Assembly (NCBI GenBank): GCA_910585705.1
Contig: CAJUER010000002.1
Span: 124,001-188,000, forward strand
DNA from: an uncultured Christensenella sp.
GTDB lineage: Bacteria; Bacillota; Clostridia; Christensenellales; Borkfalkiaceae
Direction of reading: 5' to 3'
Length of the DNA stretch: 64,000 nucleotides
Shown: positions 36,816 to 45,473 of the stretch, piece by piece
How positions within the stretch are numbered: position 1 is the stretch's first letter
Layout of the letters: each line of letters begins with the position of its first letter
Translations under genes and position numbers: made by a program
The notes under the pieces: generated by a model
Databases searched by the model: none
What the model was told of the DNA's origin: nothing
The model's input: only the letters and a program-made list of their open reading frames with translations

Positions 36816-36980
36816 AAACGCAATTTTATTTGATTTGTTTACAGTCAGTTACAAATAAACGTATTATCGATTGATTTGCTTGTAAGATAATCAGGTGTAA
36901 ACATACTGTCGTTTGATTCTCTAACAAGCTAATCAGGAGAAACATATTATCGATTGATTTGCTTACAGTTAATCAAGTAC
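36816..36980. repeat. Four tandem copies of a 41-42-bp repeat
   Basis: Units at 36816-36856, 36857-36898, 36899-36939 and 36940-36980 each begin with AAAC. Three of them contain TTGATT, 11-12 bp, then AATCA(G/A), an internal inverted repeat. The second and fourth share TATTATCGATTGATTTGCTT. There are no unique spacers, so it is not a CRISPR array. It lies between jag and the preQ1 riboswitch. Function unknown: possible binding sites for a protein in phase, or a decayed satellite. Confidence 0.8.
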
Positions 36981-36997
36981 AAACGTAATTAAGATAC

Positions 36998-37042
36998 AGG
37001 ATGGTTTTCGGCTCAACACATCCGCATAAAAAAACCGAGGAG
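36998..37042 (+). promoter_or_regulatory. preQ1-I (class I) riboswitch aptamer
   Basis: The H-type pseudoknot layout is visible. P1 is GGATG (36999-37003) with CATCC (37019-37023). The loop carries TCGG (37008-37011), which pairs with CCGA (37035-37038) across the A-rich stretch GCATAAAAAAA. It matches the B. subtilis queC-type aptamer in order and spacing, including the trailing AGGA. It precedes a queuosine-precursor transporter, as preQ1 switches do. Confidence 0.8.
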
Positions 37043-37060
37043 AAGCAAATTATAAAGATT

Positions 37061-37099
37061 GCGGGACGGTTTATATTTTTTAAACCGCCCGCTTTTTTT
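37061..37099 (+). terminator. Riboswitch expression-platform terminator
   Basis: GCGGG..GGTTTA / TAAACC.CCCGC is followed by seven T, 19 nt after the aptamer and 25 nt before the queT ATG. Ligand-dependent premature termination is the likely mode. Confidence 0.85.
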
Positions 37100-37123
37100 A
37101 AAGCCGGATTTGCTAAAAAACAC

Positions 37124-37729
37124 ATGAAAGAATTTTTCACAACCAAACGGCTGTGCCGCGCAGGAGTTATCGCCGCGCTGTACGTCGCACTCACCTACGC
37201 TTTCGGCGCGATAGCGTATAACGGAATACTTCAAATCCGTCCTGCCGAAGCACTGACTATTTTACCCCTCTTTTTCCCCGAAGCCGTACCCGCGCTATGG
37301 GTCGGCTGTATGCTCGCGAATCTCGGTTCGCCGTTCATTATGTACGACGTTCCTTTGGGCGGACTTGCAACGCTTATAGCCGCGCTATTAACCTACGGCG
37401 CAGGGCGGCTCATAAAAAACAACGTTTTAAAGGTTGCGGTCGGCGGCTTCTTTCCCATTATTGTCAATTCGTTTATTATACCGATTATAATCGTTTTTTT
37501 CTGCGGCGGAGCGGAAGGCTACAAAAGTGCCGCAATTGCGTACTGGACGTATTTCGGCTCAATGTGTGCGACAGAAAGTCTTTGGATTTACGGGCTCGGC
37601 ATACCCCTGTTCGTTACGATTTATCATCTAAGAAAAAAAGGAGTTATCGTATTTGTTGACGGTAAAAAAGCACCGTCCGAACCGCAAAAGGAAAGCGTCA
37701 AAGACGAGAGTTCTTCCGCGTCTGAGTAA
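37124..37729 (+). CDS. queT: Queuosine precursor transporter QueT
   Basis: 201 residues from the ATG at 37124. A longer frame from 37001 would run through the riboswitch and its terminator and is rejected. It is an ECF-type S-component-like membrane protein with about six helices. It starts KRLCRAGVIAALYVALTYAF and contains LQIRPAEALTILPLFFPEAVP, characteristic of QueT. It imports preQ0/preQ1, consistent with the upstream preQ1-I switch. The C-terminal tail is short and charged. Confidence 0.92.
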   Translation: MKEFFTTKRLCRAGVIAALYVALTYAFGAIAYNGILQIRPAEALTILPLFFPEAVPALWVGCMLANLGSPFIMYDVPLGGLATLIAALLTYGAGRLIKNNVLKVAVGGFFPIIVNSFIIPIIIVFFCGGAEGYKSAAIAYWTYFGSMCATESLWIYGLGIPLFVTIYHLRKKGVIVFVDGKKAPSEPQKESVKDESSSASE

Positions 37730-37764
37730 TTCGGTGGAAGGGTGTAAAAATCAAAAAATAAGAA

Positions 37765-37788
37765 TAGGCGGCGCATATGCGCCGCCTA
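37765..37788. terminator. Bidirectional terminator
   Basis: A perfect 24-bp palindrome (TAGGCGGCGCAT and its complement) lies between convergent queT and pckG. Confidence 0.8.
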
Positions 37789-37807
37789 AATTCATTTTAA
37801 GCTATTA

Positions 37808-39763
37808 TTACTTGGTCTTTTTCGCCGCAGGCTTCTTAGCCGCAGGTTTAGCGGTCGTCTTTGCCGTAGCTTTCGCCGCAGGCTTTTTCGCAGCGGGTTT
37901 CTTTGCCGCAGGTTTTGCCGCCGCCTTTTTTGCGGCAGGCTTTGCAGGCTCTACATAGCAGTTTGCTTTAAGCGTGTTAAGGCAATCCAAAAGCTCGGCG
38001 GGGATTCTGTCCTTGATTGCGGTGTTGTAGTAATTTTCTATTTCTTCCGCTTCCTTAGACCACTTCTCTTTGTCGACTGTGAGAATTTCTTTAAGCGAGT
38101 CTACGGTGAAGGGTTTGCCTTCCGCAATTTCGTAATCGAGCTCGGAAATATCGATGTCTTCGGGCTTGGGTACAAAGCCGATTGCAGTTTCTTCTGCGTC
38201 TACGGGGTTGTCGCCGCAACGCTTCAAAATCCATTCGAGCACGCGCATATTGTCGCCGAAGCCGGGCCACATAAAGTTGCCTTCCTCGTCCTGTCTGAAC
38301 CAGTTTACGTTGAATATCTTAGGCGGATTTTTAACTTTCGCACCCATATCTATCCAGTGCTTGAAATAGTCGCCCATATGATAGCCTGCGAAAGGCTTCA
38401 TAGCCATAGGGTCGTGGCGAAGAACGCCCGTCGCACCCGTTGCCGCCGCAGTCGTTTCGGAAGACATAGCCGAACCGATGAATACGCCGTGATTCCAATC
38501 CCTCGACTGGTATACGAGCGGGGTAGTGGAAGCTCTTCTGCCGCCGAATATAATTGCGGAAAGAGGAACGCCTTCCTTTGAATCGAACGAGGGCGAAACG
38601 CAGGGGCAGTTGACCGCAGGCGCGGTAAAGCGCGAGTTGGGGTGCGCCGCACAGGTGGATTTGTCGTGCTTGTCGAACTTCTCGCTGTTCCAGGGCTTGC
38701 CCGTCCAGTCTATGCAGTGCTCGGGAAGCTCTTTTGTAAGTCCTTCCCACCACACTGTCATATTGTCGGTGTTAAGCGCAACGTTTGTGAATATCGTGCC
38801 GCGCTTTGTAGATTGAAGCGCGTTGTAATTGGAGTGTTCGTTCGTGCCGGGAGCAACGCCGAAGAAGCCGTTTTCGGGGTTGACAGCCCAAAGTCTTCCG
38901 TCCTTGCCCACTCTTATCCAGGCGATATCGTCGCCGACGCATTCTATTTTGAAGCCCTTGTCAATGTAGTGTTTGGGAGGTATAAGCATTGCAAGGTTGG
39001 TTTTGCCGCACGCCGAAGGGAAAGCCGCCGCAACGTACTTCTTTTCGCCGTCGGGATAGGTTACGCCGAGTATAAGCATATGCTCTGCCATCCAGCCCTC
39101 GTTCTTTCCGAGATAGGAAGCGATACGGAGTGCAAAACATTTTTTACCGAGCAGAACGTTTCCGCCGTAAGCCGAGTTTACGGAAACTATAGAGTTCTCT
39201 TCGGGGAAGTGCATAATATAGCGTTTGTCTGCGTCGACGTCGCACTTAGCGTGGAAGCCCTTAATAAAATCGCCGTTCTTGCCTATTGCGTCAAGCACCT
39301 TCTTGCCGACGCGCGTCATAATTACCATGTTAAGAACAACGTAAATAGAGTCGGTAACTTCGATGCCGTATTTTGCGAAAGGCGAGCCGACAACGCCCAT
39401 AGAATAAGGAATGACGTACATCGTTCTGCCCTTCATACTGCCGCGCGCGATTTCGTTCGTCAATTCGCGTGCCTCTCTGGGGTCCATCCAGTAGTTTATG
39501 GGACCGGCGTCTTCCTTTGCCGAAGTGCAGATGAAAGTTCTGTCTTCCACGCGGGCAACGTCGTTCACCTTCGTGCGGTGAAGATAGCAGTCGGGCAAAA
39601 GGTTTTCGTTGAGCTTGATAAGCTCGCCGCTTTTAACCGCTTCCTCTTTAAGCGCCTTAATCTGCGCCGCGCTTCCGTCAATCCACACAATGCTTGCAGG
39701 CTGTGCAAGCTGTGCGCTGTTTTCAACAAAATCAAGAACTTTCTTGTTTTTCGTCAATGCCAT
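37808..39763 (-). CDS. pckG: GTP-type phosphoenolpyruvate carboxykinase with H1-like tail
   Basis: 651 residues, about 40-50 longer than usual. It interconverts oxaloacetate and phosphoenolpyruvate using GTP. The P-loop is AAFPSACGKTNLAML, and GDDIAWIRVGKDGRLWAVNPE and FGGRRASTTPLVYQ are present. The enzyme domain ends near residue 605. The rest is about 45 residues of Lys-Pro-Ala-Ala repeats (KPAAKKPAAKK) like a histone-H1 tail. That tail is not needed for catalysis and could bind nucleic acid or polyphosphate, which is speculation. Monocistronic, ending at a terminator. Confidence 0.96.
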   Translation of the reverse strand: MALTKNKKVLDFVENSAQLAQPASIVWIDGSAAQIKALKEEAVKSGELIKLNENLLPDCYLHRTKVNDVARVEDRTFICTSAKEDAGPINYWMDPREARELTNEIARGSMKGRTMYVIPYSMGVVGSPFAKYGIEVTDSIYVVLNMVIMTRVGKKVLDAIGKNGDFIKGFHAKCDVDADKRYIMHFPEENSIVSVNSAYGGNVLLGKKCFALRIASYLGKNEGWMAEHMLILGVTYPDGEKKYVAAAFPSACGKTNLAMLIPPKHYIDKGFKIECVGDDIAWIRVGKDGRLWAVNPENGFFGVAPGTNEHSNYNALQSTKRGTIFTNVALNTDNMTVWWEGLTKELPEHCIDWTGKPWNSEKFDKHDKSTCAAHPNSRFTAPAVNCPCVSPSFDSKEGVPLSAIIFGGRRASTTPLVYQSRDWNHGVFIGSAMSSETTAAATGATGVLRHDPMAMKPFAGYHMGDYFKHWIDMGAKVKNPPKIFNVNWFRQDEEGNFMWPGFGDNMRVLEWILKRCGDNPVDAEETAIGFVPKPEDIDISELDYEIAEGKPFTVDSLKEILTVDKEKWSKEAEEIENYYNTAIKDRIPAELLDCLNTLKANCYVEPAKPAAKKAAAKPAAKKPAAKKPAAKATAKTTAKPAAKKPAAKKTK

Positions 39764-40024
39764 TTTATATCTCCTTAAAATTGTTTTTGTGCTTATGAAC
39801 GAGGCGGTCTGCCGCCGCGTTTTTCCTTATACCATTATACCGAATGTAAAAAAGAATTGCAAACGAAATACCGCACTTTTTAACTTAAATATGTACTGCG
39901 GAGCGCGGCAAAATAACGCGGTTGAAAAACTTTCAAAATATTTAACTATTCTACATTATTCGCCGTATTTATGCACGGGCGAATGTAATATAATTAATTA
40001 AAGCACAAAATCAAGGAACTGACT
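39764..40024. other. Divergent promoter interval pckG / unknown gene
   Basis: About 260 bp of AT-rich DNA. A TATAAT (39989-39994) serves the rightward gene. Just upstream is an inverted repeat ATTCGCC / GGCGAAT (39958-39984) that could be an operator. No gene was seen. Confidence 0.5.
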
Positions 40025-40963
40025 ATGGCATATACTAAAAACATTGCGGTAATACGCGAGCTGAAAAGCGGATTTTCGGCAGACGGCGGCGCGCTTACGG
40101 GGCTTGTTAAAGTAGAAAGATACGGCGCAAAACTCAAAGCCGAAGCCTCGCTTATAAACTTTGCTCCGCTTACGGAAGGCAGATATGTAATCGCCGTTTC
40201 GGACGGCAAGCACACCCAGATACTGGACGGAAGCCTGTTTGAAGGATTTTCGGAATTAGATCCGTCCGCAGGTTTTGCCGCGCTGGTGTGTTTTGTAAAC
40301 GGCGAAGTGTCGCCAATCGCTTCGGCGGTATGCGGCGCGTTTTCTTCCGCCGCGCTCGGAATACGCGCGGAAATAGAAAAAGCCGAACGTGTTGCGGTAG
40401 TTGCGGAAGCGGACGGGGAAAAGCAAAACACACTGCCGAAGGATACCGCCTACGAGGACGAAGCGCTGGCAGAGGAGAATTATTATGAATTCGAACAGAC
40501 TGATAAAGACGGTAGAACTGTATGCGAAGATAAAGAAAAAGCGGAGAACGGGCGTAAATCTTCTGAAAATGAGGCGGCTGTTGGCGCTGTCGCGGGCAAA
40601 AAATTAAAAGGCGGACTTGCGCACGGAATGTGCTTTTTCGAACGCATGAAAACGGAAATCGAGGGATTGCTGGCACAATATCCTGCGGATAACGCGCTCG
40701 AAAACACGGTGGAAAACTCGCGCTGGGTGCGCATTGCCTACGGCGACGGCAAATTTTATGTGTTCGGCGTAATTTACGGCGTTGAAAACGGCGCGCCGCA
40801 GTACATATGCTACGGCGTTCCGTCCAAGCAGAGCAAACGCCCGCCCGACAGCCTTGCGGGGCTTGCCAGTTTTATTCCCGCCTCACCCGAAGGCGGCGAC
40901 GGATACTGGGTAATGTATCAGGACGCGGCTACGGGTGCAAGCGTAAAAATAGAATCGGAATAA
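40025..40963 (+). CDS. Hypothetical protein with acidic linker
   Basis: 312 residues, not recognised. An N-terminal beta-rich domain (1-120, INFAPLTEGRYVIAVSDG) is joined by an acidic linker (about 125-190) to a second compact domain ending GDGYWVMYQDAATGASVKIE. No signal peptide or membrane helix. It is monocistronic, with a TATAAT upstream and a strong terminator downstream. I cannot assign a function. Confidence 0.75.
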   Translation: MAYTKNIAVIRELKSGFSADGGALTGLVKVERYGAKLKAEASLINFAPLTEGRYVIAVSDGKHTQILDGSLFEGFSELDPSAGFAALVCFVNGEVSPIASAVCGAFSSAALGIRAEIEKAERVAVVAEADGEKQNTLPKDTAYEDEALAEENYYEFEQTDKDGRTVCEDKEKAENGRKSSENEAAVGAVAGKKLKGGLAHGMCFFERMKTEIEGLLAQYPADNALENTVENSRWVRIAYGDGKFYVFGVIYGVENGAPQYICYGVPSKQSKRPPDSLAGLASFIPASPEGGDGYWVMYQDAATGASVKIESE

Positions 40964-40978
40964 CGCTTTAAAACAATG

Positions 40979-41010
40979 CGGCGGCGCAGAAAACGTGCGC
41001 CGCCTTTTTA
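40979..41010. terminator. Terminator after 312-residue gene
   Basis: GCGGCGCA / TGCGCCGC stem followed by CTTTTTA. It probably also serves the convergent small genes on the minus strand. Confidence 0.8.
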
Positions 41011-41021
41011 GGGATATAAAG

Positions 41022-41231
41022 TTATTTCAATCCTTTGAAAGGTTTGAATGCAATCAGGCTGTAAACCGTGAACAGTGCGGAAACTCCGCATACGGCAAGA
41101 AAACTGCGGTATGCAAAGTCCATTTTAAAGCACATAAAATATAACAGGTTAAAACCCGTAAAAGCGTAAACGGCGGAGCATATCCCCAGCGTTACGAGCA
41201 AAAGCACGCAAGTTATGCAGGTAAGTTTCAT
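41022..41231 (-). CDS. Small two-helix membrane protein, DUF378-like
   Basis: 69 residues. Two hydrophobic helices (about 3-35 and 43-62) are separated by a short loop containing FTGFNLLYF, and it ends FKPFKGLK. The pattern resembles DUF378 membrane proteins of Bacillota. It follows the 86-residue gene by 20 bp. No clear Shine-Dalgarno. Function unknown. Confidence 0.55.
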   Translation of the reverse strand: MKLTCITCVLLLVTLGICSAVYAFTGFNLLYFMCFKMDFAYRSFLAVCGVSALFTVYSLIAFKPFKGLK

Positions 41232-41251
41232 AACTTAAGTATGCGCCGCGT

Positions 41252-41512
41252 TTAAATTTTTATGTTATCCAGCACAAGCTTGTCAAAGTCTACGCTTTCG
41301 GCAAAATCGCGCGGAAGAAATCGCACGGTGCCGAACTTCGCATAATTGAAGATATGCGTTTTCATAAGCACGGGCGTCGCAACGTCCAACTCCTCGCATA
41401 TGTCCGAAAGGTATTTAAAAAACTGCGAATACACAAATTTGTCGTCGCTTTCGTATGTGAGCTGTTTTACTATCTTTTCTTCGCGAATTACTTTCGCCCA
41501 AATTCTGAACAT
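41252..41512 (-). CDS. Small conserved-looking hypothetical protein
   Basis: 86 residues, charged, with no signal or membrane segment. It begins MFRIWAKVIREEKIVKQ and appears compact alpha/beta. It is divergent from the Lrp-type regulator. Not assigned to a family with confidence. Confidence 0.6.
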   Translation of the reverse strand: MFRIWAKVIREEKIVKQLTYESDDKFVYSQFFKYLSDICEELDVATPVLMKTHIFNYAKFGTVRFLPRDFAESVDFDKLVLDNIKI

Positions 41513-41563
41513 ATTCCGATTATACGAAATTTCAAGCCGATTGTAAACCGTTTTGAAATTATA

Positions 41564-41592
41564 TTGACAATATTCGTTAAAACGGTTAAAAT
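41564..41592 (+). promoter_or_regulatory. Promoter of lrp-aminotransferase
   Basis: TTGACA (41564-41569), 17 bp, TAAAAT (41587-41592). Confidence 0.8.
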
Positions 41593-41623
41593 TAACTAAT
41601 CAATTCACAGGGGATTTATAAAA

Positions 41624-42112
41624 ATGGAAAAACTCGAAAAGGACGTGCTTTCGCTTATTTCTGAGGATTCGCGATTGACTACCGAGCGCGTTGCGGCAAT
41701 GCTCGGCACGGACGCGGATACGGTTAAACGCATTATATCCCGCCTCGAACAGGACGGCGTTATAGTTAAGTACACCGCTATTTTAAACACGGACAGCGTC
41801 GAGGAAGATTTTGTCGAAGCGCTTATCGAAGTGAAGGTGACGCCCCAGCGCGGTCACGGCTTCGATATGATTGCGGGCGAAATCGCCGCGCACGCTGAAG
41901 TAAAAAATCTGTATCTTATGAGCGGCGCTTACGACCTTGCCGTCATAGTTCAGGGCAAAAGCCTGCGCAGTGTATCCCGCTTCGTGTCCGAAAAAATTTC
42001 AACCTACGACACGGTGCTTTCCACCGCCACTCACTTTATTTTGAAAAAGTACAAGGTCGAGGGAGCGATGATGCGAAAGGACGGCGACAGCCGTTTGAGC
42101 GTTCAGGCGTAA
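41624..42112 (+). CDS. Lrp/AsnC-family transcriptional regulator
   Basis: 162 residues. An N-terminal winged helix-turn-helix (LTTERVAAMLGTDADTVKRIISRLEQDGVI) is followed by an AsnC ligand-binding ferredoxin-like domain (VKVTPQRGHGFDMIAGEI ... LMSGAYDLAVIVQG). It is 5 bp upstream of an aminotransferase gene, which it probably controls in response to an amino acid. Confidence 0.92.
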   Translation: MEKLEKDVLSLISEDSRLTTERVAAMLGTDADTVKRIISRLEQDGVIVKYTAILNTDSVEEDFVEALIEVKVTPQRGHGFDMIAGEIAAHAEVKNLYLMSGAYDLAVIVQGKSLRSVSRFVSEKISTYDTVLSTATHFILKKYKVEGAMMRKDGDSRLSVQA

Positions 42113-42117
42113 AAGCT

Positions 42118-43284
42118 ATGAGGAAGTTTGTCAACAGTCGGGCGGCGTCGTTACAGCCGAGCGGCATAAGAAAATTTTTCGACATAGTGCAGAAAATGGA
42201 CGGCGCTATTTCTCTCGGCGTGGGCGAGCCGGATTTCGTAACGCCTTGGAACGTGCGCGAGGAAGCGGTCCGTTCCATACGACGCGGCTGTACCCAGTAT
42301 ACGGGCAATCGCGGGCTTGCGGAGCTGCGCGAATATATCTCGCGGTATTTAAAAGAAAGGTTCGGCGTTTGCTATACCCCCGAGCGCACGATTGTGACCG
42401 TCGGGGCGAGCGAAGCAATCGACCTTGCCCTGCGCGCGGTGTGCGACTTCGGGGACGAAATTCTCGTGCCAGAGCCTTCCTACGTTTCGTATGCACCTTG
42501 CGTTACGCTTGCGGGCGGCACTCCCGTTGCGGTGAAATGTTCCGCCGAAAACGAGTTTATACTCACGCCCGAATGTATAGAAAAGGCGGTCACGCCGAAA
42601 ACGAAGGCAATTATCATCGCTTACCCGAACAATCCTACGGGCGCGGTGATGACGCGCGAACAGCTCGAAGCTATCGTGCCCGTAATAGAAAAGCACGACC
42701 TACTCGTGATTTCCGACGAAATCTATGCAGAGTTGACTTACACGGGCAGACACGTCTCCATTGCCTCGATAGGCAATATGGCAGAAAGAACCGTGCTTAT
42801 CAACGGGTTTTCAAAATCGTTTGCGATGACGGGCTGGCGCGTTGGGTTTGTATGCGCGCCTGCGGAAGCGGACGAGGCTATGTTCAGAATACACCAGTAT
42901 ACTATACTTTGCGCCCCGCATATCAGCCAGCGCGCCGCGCTTTGCGCTCTGAAAGAGGGGTTTGCCGACGGCTTTTCGACTGTCGAGGATATGCGCCGCG
43001 AATATATGCGCAGGGGCGAGTTTCTTGTCAACGCGTTCAATGCACTCGGGCTTAAATGCTTCCGTCCGAAAGGCGCGTTCTACGTCTTTCCTTCGGTCAA
43101 AAATACGGGGATGGACGGTGAACGGTTTGCGAACGAGCTGCTTGCAGAGCAAAAAGTTGCGGTTGTTCCCGGCTCGGCTTTCGGCGAAGCGGGGAAGTAT
43201 CACGTCCGCTGTTCTTATGCCACTTCCATGCAGCAGCTGACAACGGCGATAGACAGGATAACTTCGTTTATCGAAGGGCGCTGA
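42118..43284 (+). CDS. PLP-dependent class I/II aminotransferase
   Basis: 388 residues of the AspC/PatA group. Motifs are GEPDFVTPWNVREEA, YPNNPTGAVM, SDEIYAELTY and the Schiff-base lysine in NGFSKSFAMTGWRVGF. Substrate is probably an aromatic or acidic amino acid; this group cannot be resolved by eye. Co-transcribed with the Lrp-type regulator. Confidence 0.93.
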   Translation: MRKFVNSRAASLQPSGIRKFFDIVQKMDGAISLGVGEPDFVTPWNVREEAVRSIRRGCTQYTGNRGLAELREYISRYLKERFGVCYTPERTIVTVGASEAIDLALRAVCDFGDEILVPEPSYVSYAPCVTLAGGTPVAVKCSAENEFILTPECIEKAVTPKTKAIIIAYPNNPTGAVMTREQLEAIVPVIEKHDLLVISDEIYAELTYTGRHVSIASIGNMAERTVLINGFSKSFAMTGWRVGFVCAPAEADEAMFRIHQYTILCAPHISQRAALCALKEGFADGFSTVEDMRREYMRRGEFLVNAFNALGLKCFRPKGAFYVFPSVKNTGMDGERFANELLAEQKVAVVPGSAFGEAGKYHVRCSYATSMQQLTTAIDRITSFIEGR

Positions 43285-43322
43285 AAGCGCGCAAAAATTA
43301 CCGCCGCGATAGGGCGCAAAGG

Positions 43323-43351
43323 TTGACAAAAGAGTTTTAAAAATATATAAT
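43323..43351 (+). promoter_or_regulatory. Promoter of greA-lysS
   Basis: Perfect TTGACA (43323-43328), 17 bp, perfect TATAAT (43346-43351). It is followed by a leader of about 125 nt containing the hairpin GCGCGG / CCGCGC at 43365-43382. Confidence 0.88.
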
Positions 43352-43481
43352 AAATACAGTCGCGCGGCAATATCCGCGCGCCAGTGAATAAATCCGCGTG
43401 GTTCCCGATTAAAATTGTGGAATCACGCTTGTTTACACCCGTAAATAACAGAAACGTTAATTTTAAATAAAGAGGTATCAA

Positions 43482-43952
43482 ATGGCAGAATCGTTTATCA
43501 TGACTCAAAAGAATTACGACGATTTAAAAAAGGAGCTTGACCATCTTGTCAAGGTAAAGCGTCCCGAAATTATCGAACGCATTGCCGAAGCGCGCAGTCA
43601 CGGCGATCTTTCGGAAAACGCGGAGTATGACGCGGCGCGCGAGGAACAGCGTTCGAACGAGGGCAAAATCGCAGAGCTCGAATATCAGATTAAAAACGCG
43701 GACGTCCGCGCCGAAGTCAAGGATAACAGCTACGTTCATCTGAACAGCGTGGTTAAGGTTTTGGACGAGGATATGGAGGAGGAATCGGTTTACACAATAA
43801 CCTCCGTAACCGACGTAGACGTAATGCACGGCAAAATTTCCGTCGAGTCGCCCGTAGGCTCGGCGCTGTTGAAAAGAAAGGTCGGCGACAAGGTCAACGT
43901 GCCCTGTCCCGACGGCTCATACTATACGCTTAAAATAATATCGATAGGTTAA
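43482..43952 (+). CDS. greA: Transcription elongation factor GreA
   Basis: 156 residues. The N-terminal coiled coil carries the acidic tip (AEARSHGDLSENAEYDAAREEQ), followed by a C-terminal FKBP-like domain. It stimulates RNA polymerase cleavage of backtracked RNA. It is followed after 4 bp by lysS. Confidence 0.96.
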   Translation: MAESFIMTQKNYDDLKKELDHLVKVKRPEIIERIAEARSHGDLSENAEYDAAREEQRSNEGKIAELEYQIKNADVRAEVKDNSYVHLNSVVKVLDEDMEEESVYTITSVTDVDVMHGKISVESPVGSALLKRKVGDKVNVPCPDGSYYTLKIISIG

Positions 43953-43956
43953 AAAT

Positions 43957-45462
43957 ATGGACGAAATTTTAAACGGCGGGCCTTCGGAAGAAGAGCTTGC
44001 GGAACAGGCGAGAATACGCCGTGAAAAACTGCAGAAACTAACCGATGAGGGGAAAAACCCCTTCGTCAAAGTCCGCTTCGACGCTACGGAAAATTCCGCG
44101 TCGGTAAAAGCGAACTTCGAAAAGCTTGAAGGCAAGACCGTGCGCCTTGCCGGCAGGCTTATGTCCAGAAGAATCATGGGCAAAGCCTCGTTCACGCACA
44201 TATCCGACAGGGACGGGCTTATCCAGCTTTACGTCCGCCGCGAGGACGTCGGCGAGGACGACTACGCTTCGTTTAAAAAGGATTACGATCTCGGAGACAT
44301 AATCGGAATCGAGGGTTTCGTTTTCAAAACCCAGACGGGCGAAGTATCCGTGCACTGTACGCACATAGAAATGCTCACAAAATGCCTCCGCCCCCTGCCC
44401 GAAAAGCAGCACGGCTTAACCAACGCGGACACGCGTTACCGCCAGAGGGATCTCGATTTAATAGTCAATCCCGAAGTTATGAAGGCATTCGTAACCCGCT
44501 CGAAAATCTTCCGCGAAATACGCGCCTTTTTGGACGGACGCGGCTTTTTGGAAGTGGACACCCCCGTTCTTACCACGCTTGAAATAGGCGCGGCGGCAAG
44601 ACCTTTCAAAACGAAACACAACGCGCTGGACATAGATATGTACCTGCGCATAGAAACCGAACTGTACCTTAAAAGACTCATAGTCGGCGGTATGGAGCGC
44701 GTCTACGAGGTGGGAAGAATTTTCCGCAACGAAGGTATGGACGCATTCCATAACCCCGAGTTTACCACCGTAGAAGTTTATCAGGCATACTGCGATTACT
44801 TCGAAATGATGGACCTTGTCGAGGATTTGTACCGCACGGTTGCTCAAAACGTCTGCGGAACTACCGATGTAACTTATCGCGGAACTGAAATTCATCTCGG
44901 CGGCAAGTGGGCGCGTATGACCATGAAGGAAGCGGTTAAAAAATACTGCGGCGCTGATTACGATTCTTGGAAAACCGACGAGGACGCGCGCGAATGTGCG
45001 AAAAAGCTTGGCGCGGAAGTCAAGGAAGGCGGCGCGGCTACTAAGGGGCATGTACTTATCGCCCTGTTCGACGCATTCTGCGAGGACAAGCTTATCCAGC
45101 CTACGTTTATATACGACTATCCCGTAGAGAACTCTCCCCTTGCAAAGCGCAAGGAGGACGACCCCGCGTTCACGCAGAGGTTCGAGTACTTCATATGTTC
45201 GCACGAATTCGGTAACGCGTTCTCCGAGCTTAACGACCCCATTGACCAGAAACAGAGGTTTGTAAGGCAGGTGGAAGAAAAGCGCGCGCAGGAAAAGGGC
45301 TGCAACGCGCAGGTGGACGAGGACTTTATAACCGCGCTCGAATACGGTTTGCCCCCGACGGGCGGACTCGGTTTCGGTGTTGACAGGCTGGTTATGCTTC
45401 TGACGGACAGCCCCACGATAAGGGACGTTTTACTTTTCCCCACGATGAAACCAAAAAAATAA
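43957..45462 (+). CDS. lysS: Lysyl-tRNA synthetase, class II
   Basis: 501 residues. An OB-fold anticodon-binding domain (about 60-180, GRLMSRRIMGKASFTHISD) precedes the class II core with motif 2 (VGRIFRNEGMDAFHNPEFT) and motif 3 (GLGFGVDRLVMLL). It lies in an operon with greA and the decarboxylase downstream (11-bp gap). Confidence 0.97.
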   Translation: MDEILNGGPSEEELAEQARIRREKLQKLTDEGKNPFVKVRFDATENSASVKANFEKLEGKTVRLAGRLMSRRIMGKASFTHISDRDGLIQLYVRREDVGEDDYASFKKDYDLGDIIGIEGFVFKTQTGEVSVHCTHIEMLTKCLRPLPEKQHGLTNADTRYRQRDLDLIVNPEVMKAFVTRSKIFREIRAFLDGRGFLEVDTPVLTTLEIGAAARPFKTKHNALDIDMYLRIETELYLKRLIVGGMERVYEVGRIFRNEGMDAFHNPEFTTVEVYQAYCDYFEMMDLVEDLYRTVAQNVCGTTDVTYRGTEIHLGGKWARMTMKEAVKKYCGADYDSWKTDEDARECAKKLGAEVKEGGAATKGHVLIALFDAFCEDKLIQPTFIYDYPVENSPLAKRKEDDPAFTQRFEYFICSHEFGNAFSELNDPIDQKQRFVRQVEEKRAQEKGCNAQVDEDFITALEYGLPPTGGLGFGVDRLVMLLTDSPTIRDVLLFPTMKPKK

Positions 45463-45473
45463 AACGGTGAAAT

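Noticed and set aside
36816..36980. CRISPR array
   Set aside because: Units are contiguous with no unique spacers, and no cas genes are nearby.
37001..37123. Longer queT start
   Set aside because: It would translate through the preQ1 aptamer and its terminator. The conserved protein begins at 37124.
38642..39778. 378-codon frame antisense to pckG
   Set aside because: It is a shadow of the GC-patterned pckG coding sequence, without start signals or family resemblance. The same applies to other long antisense frames.
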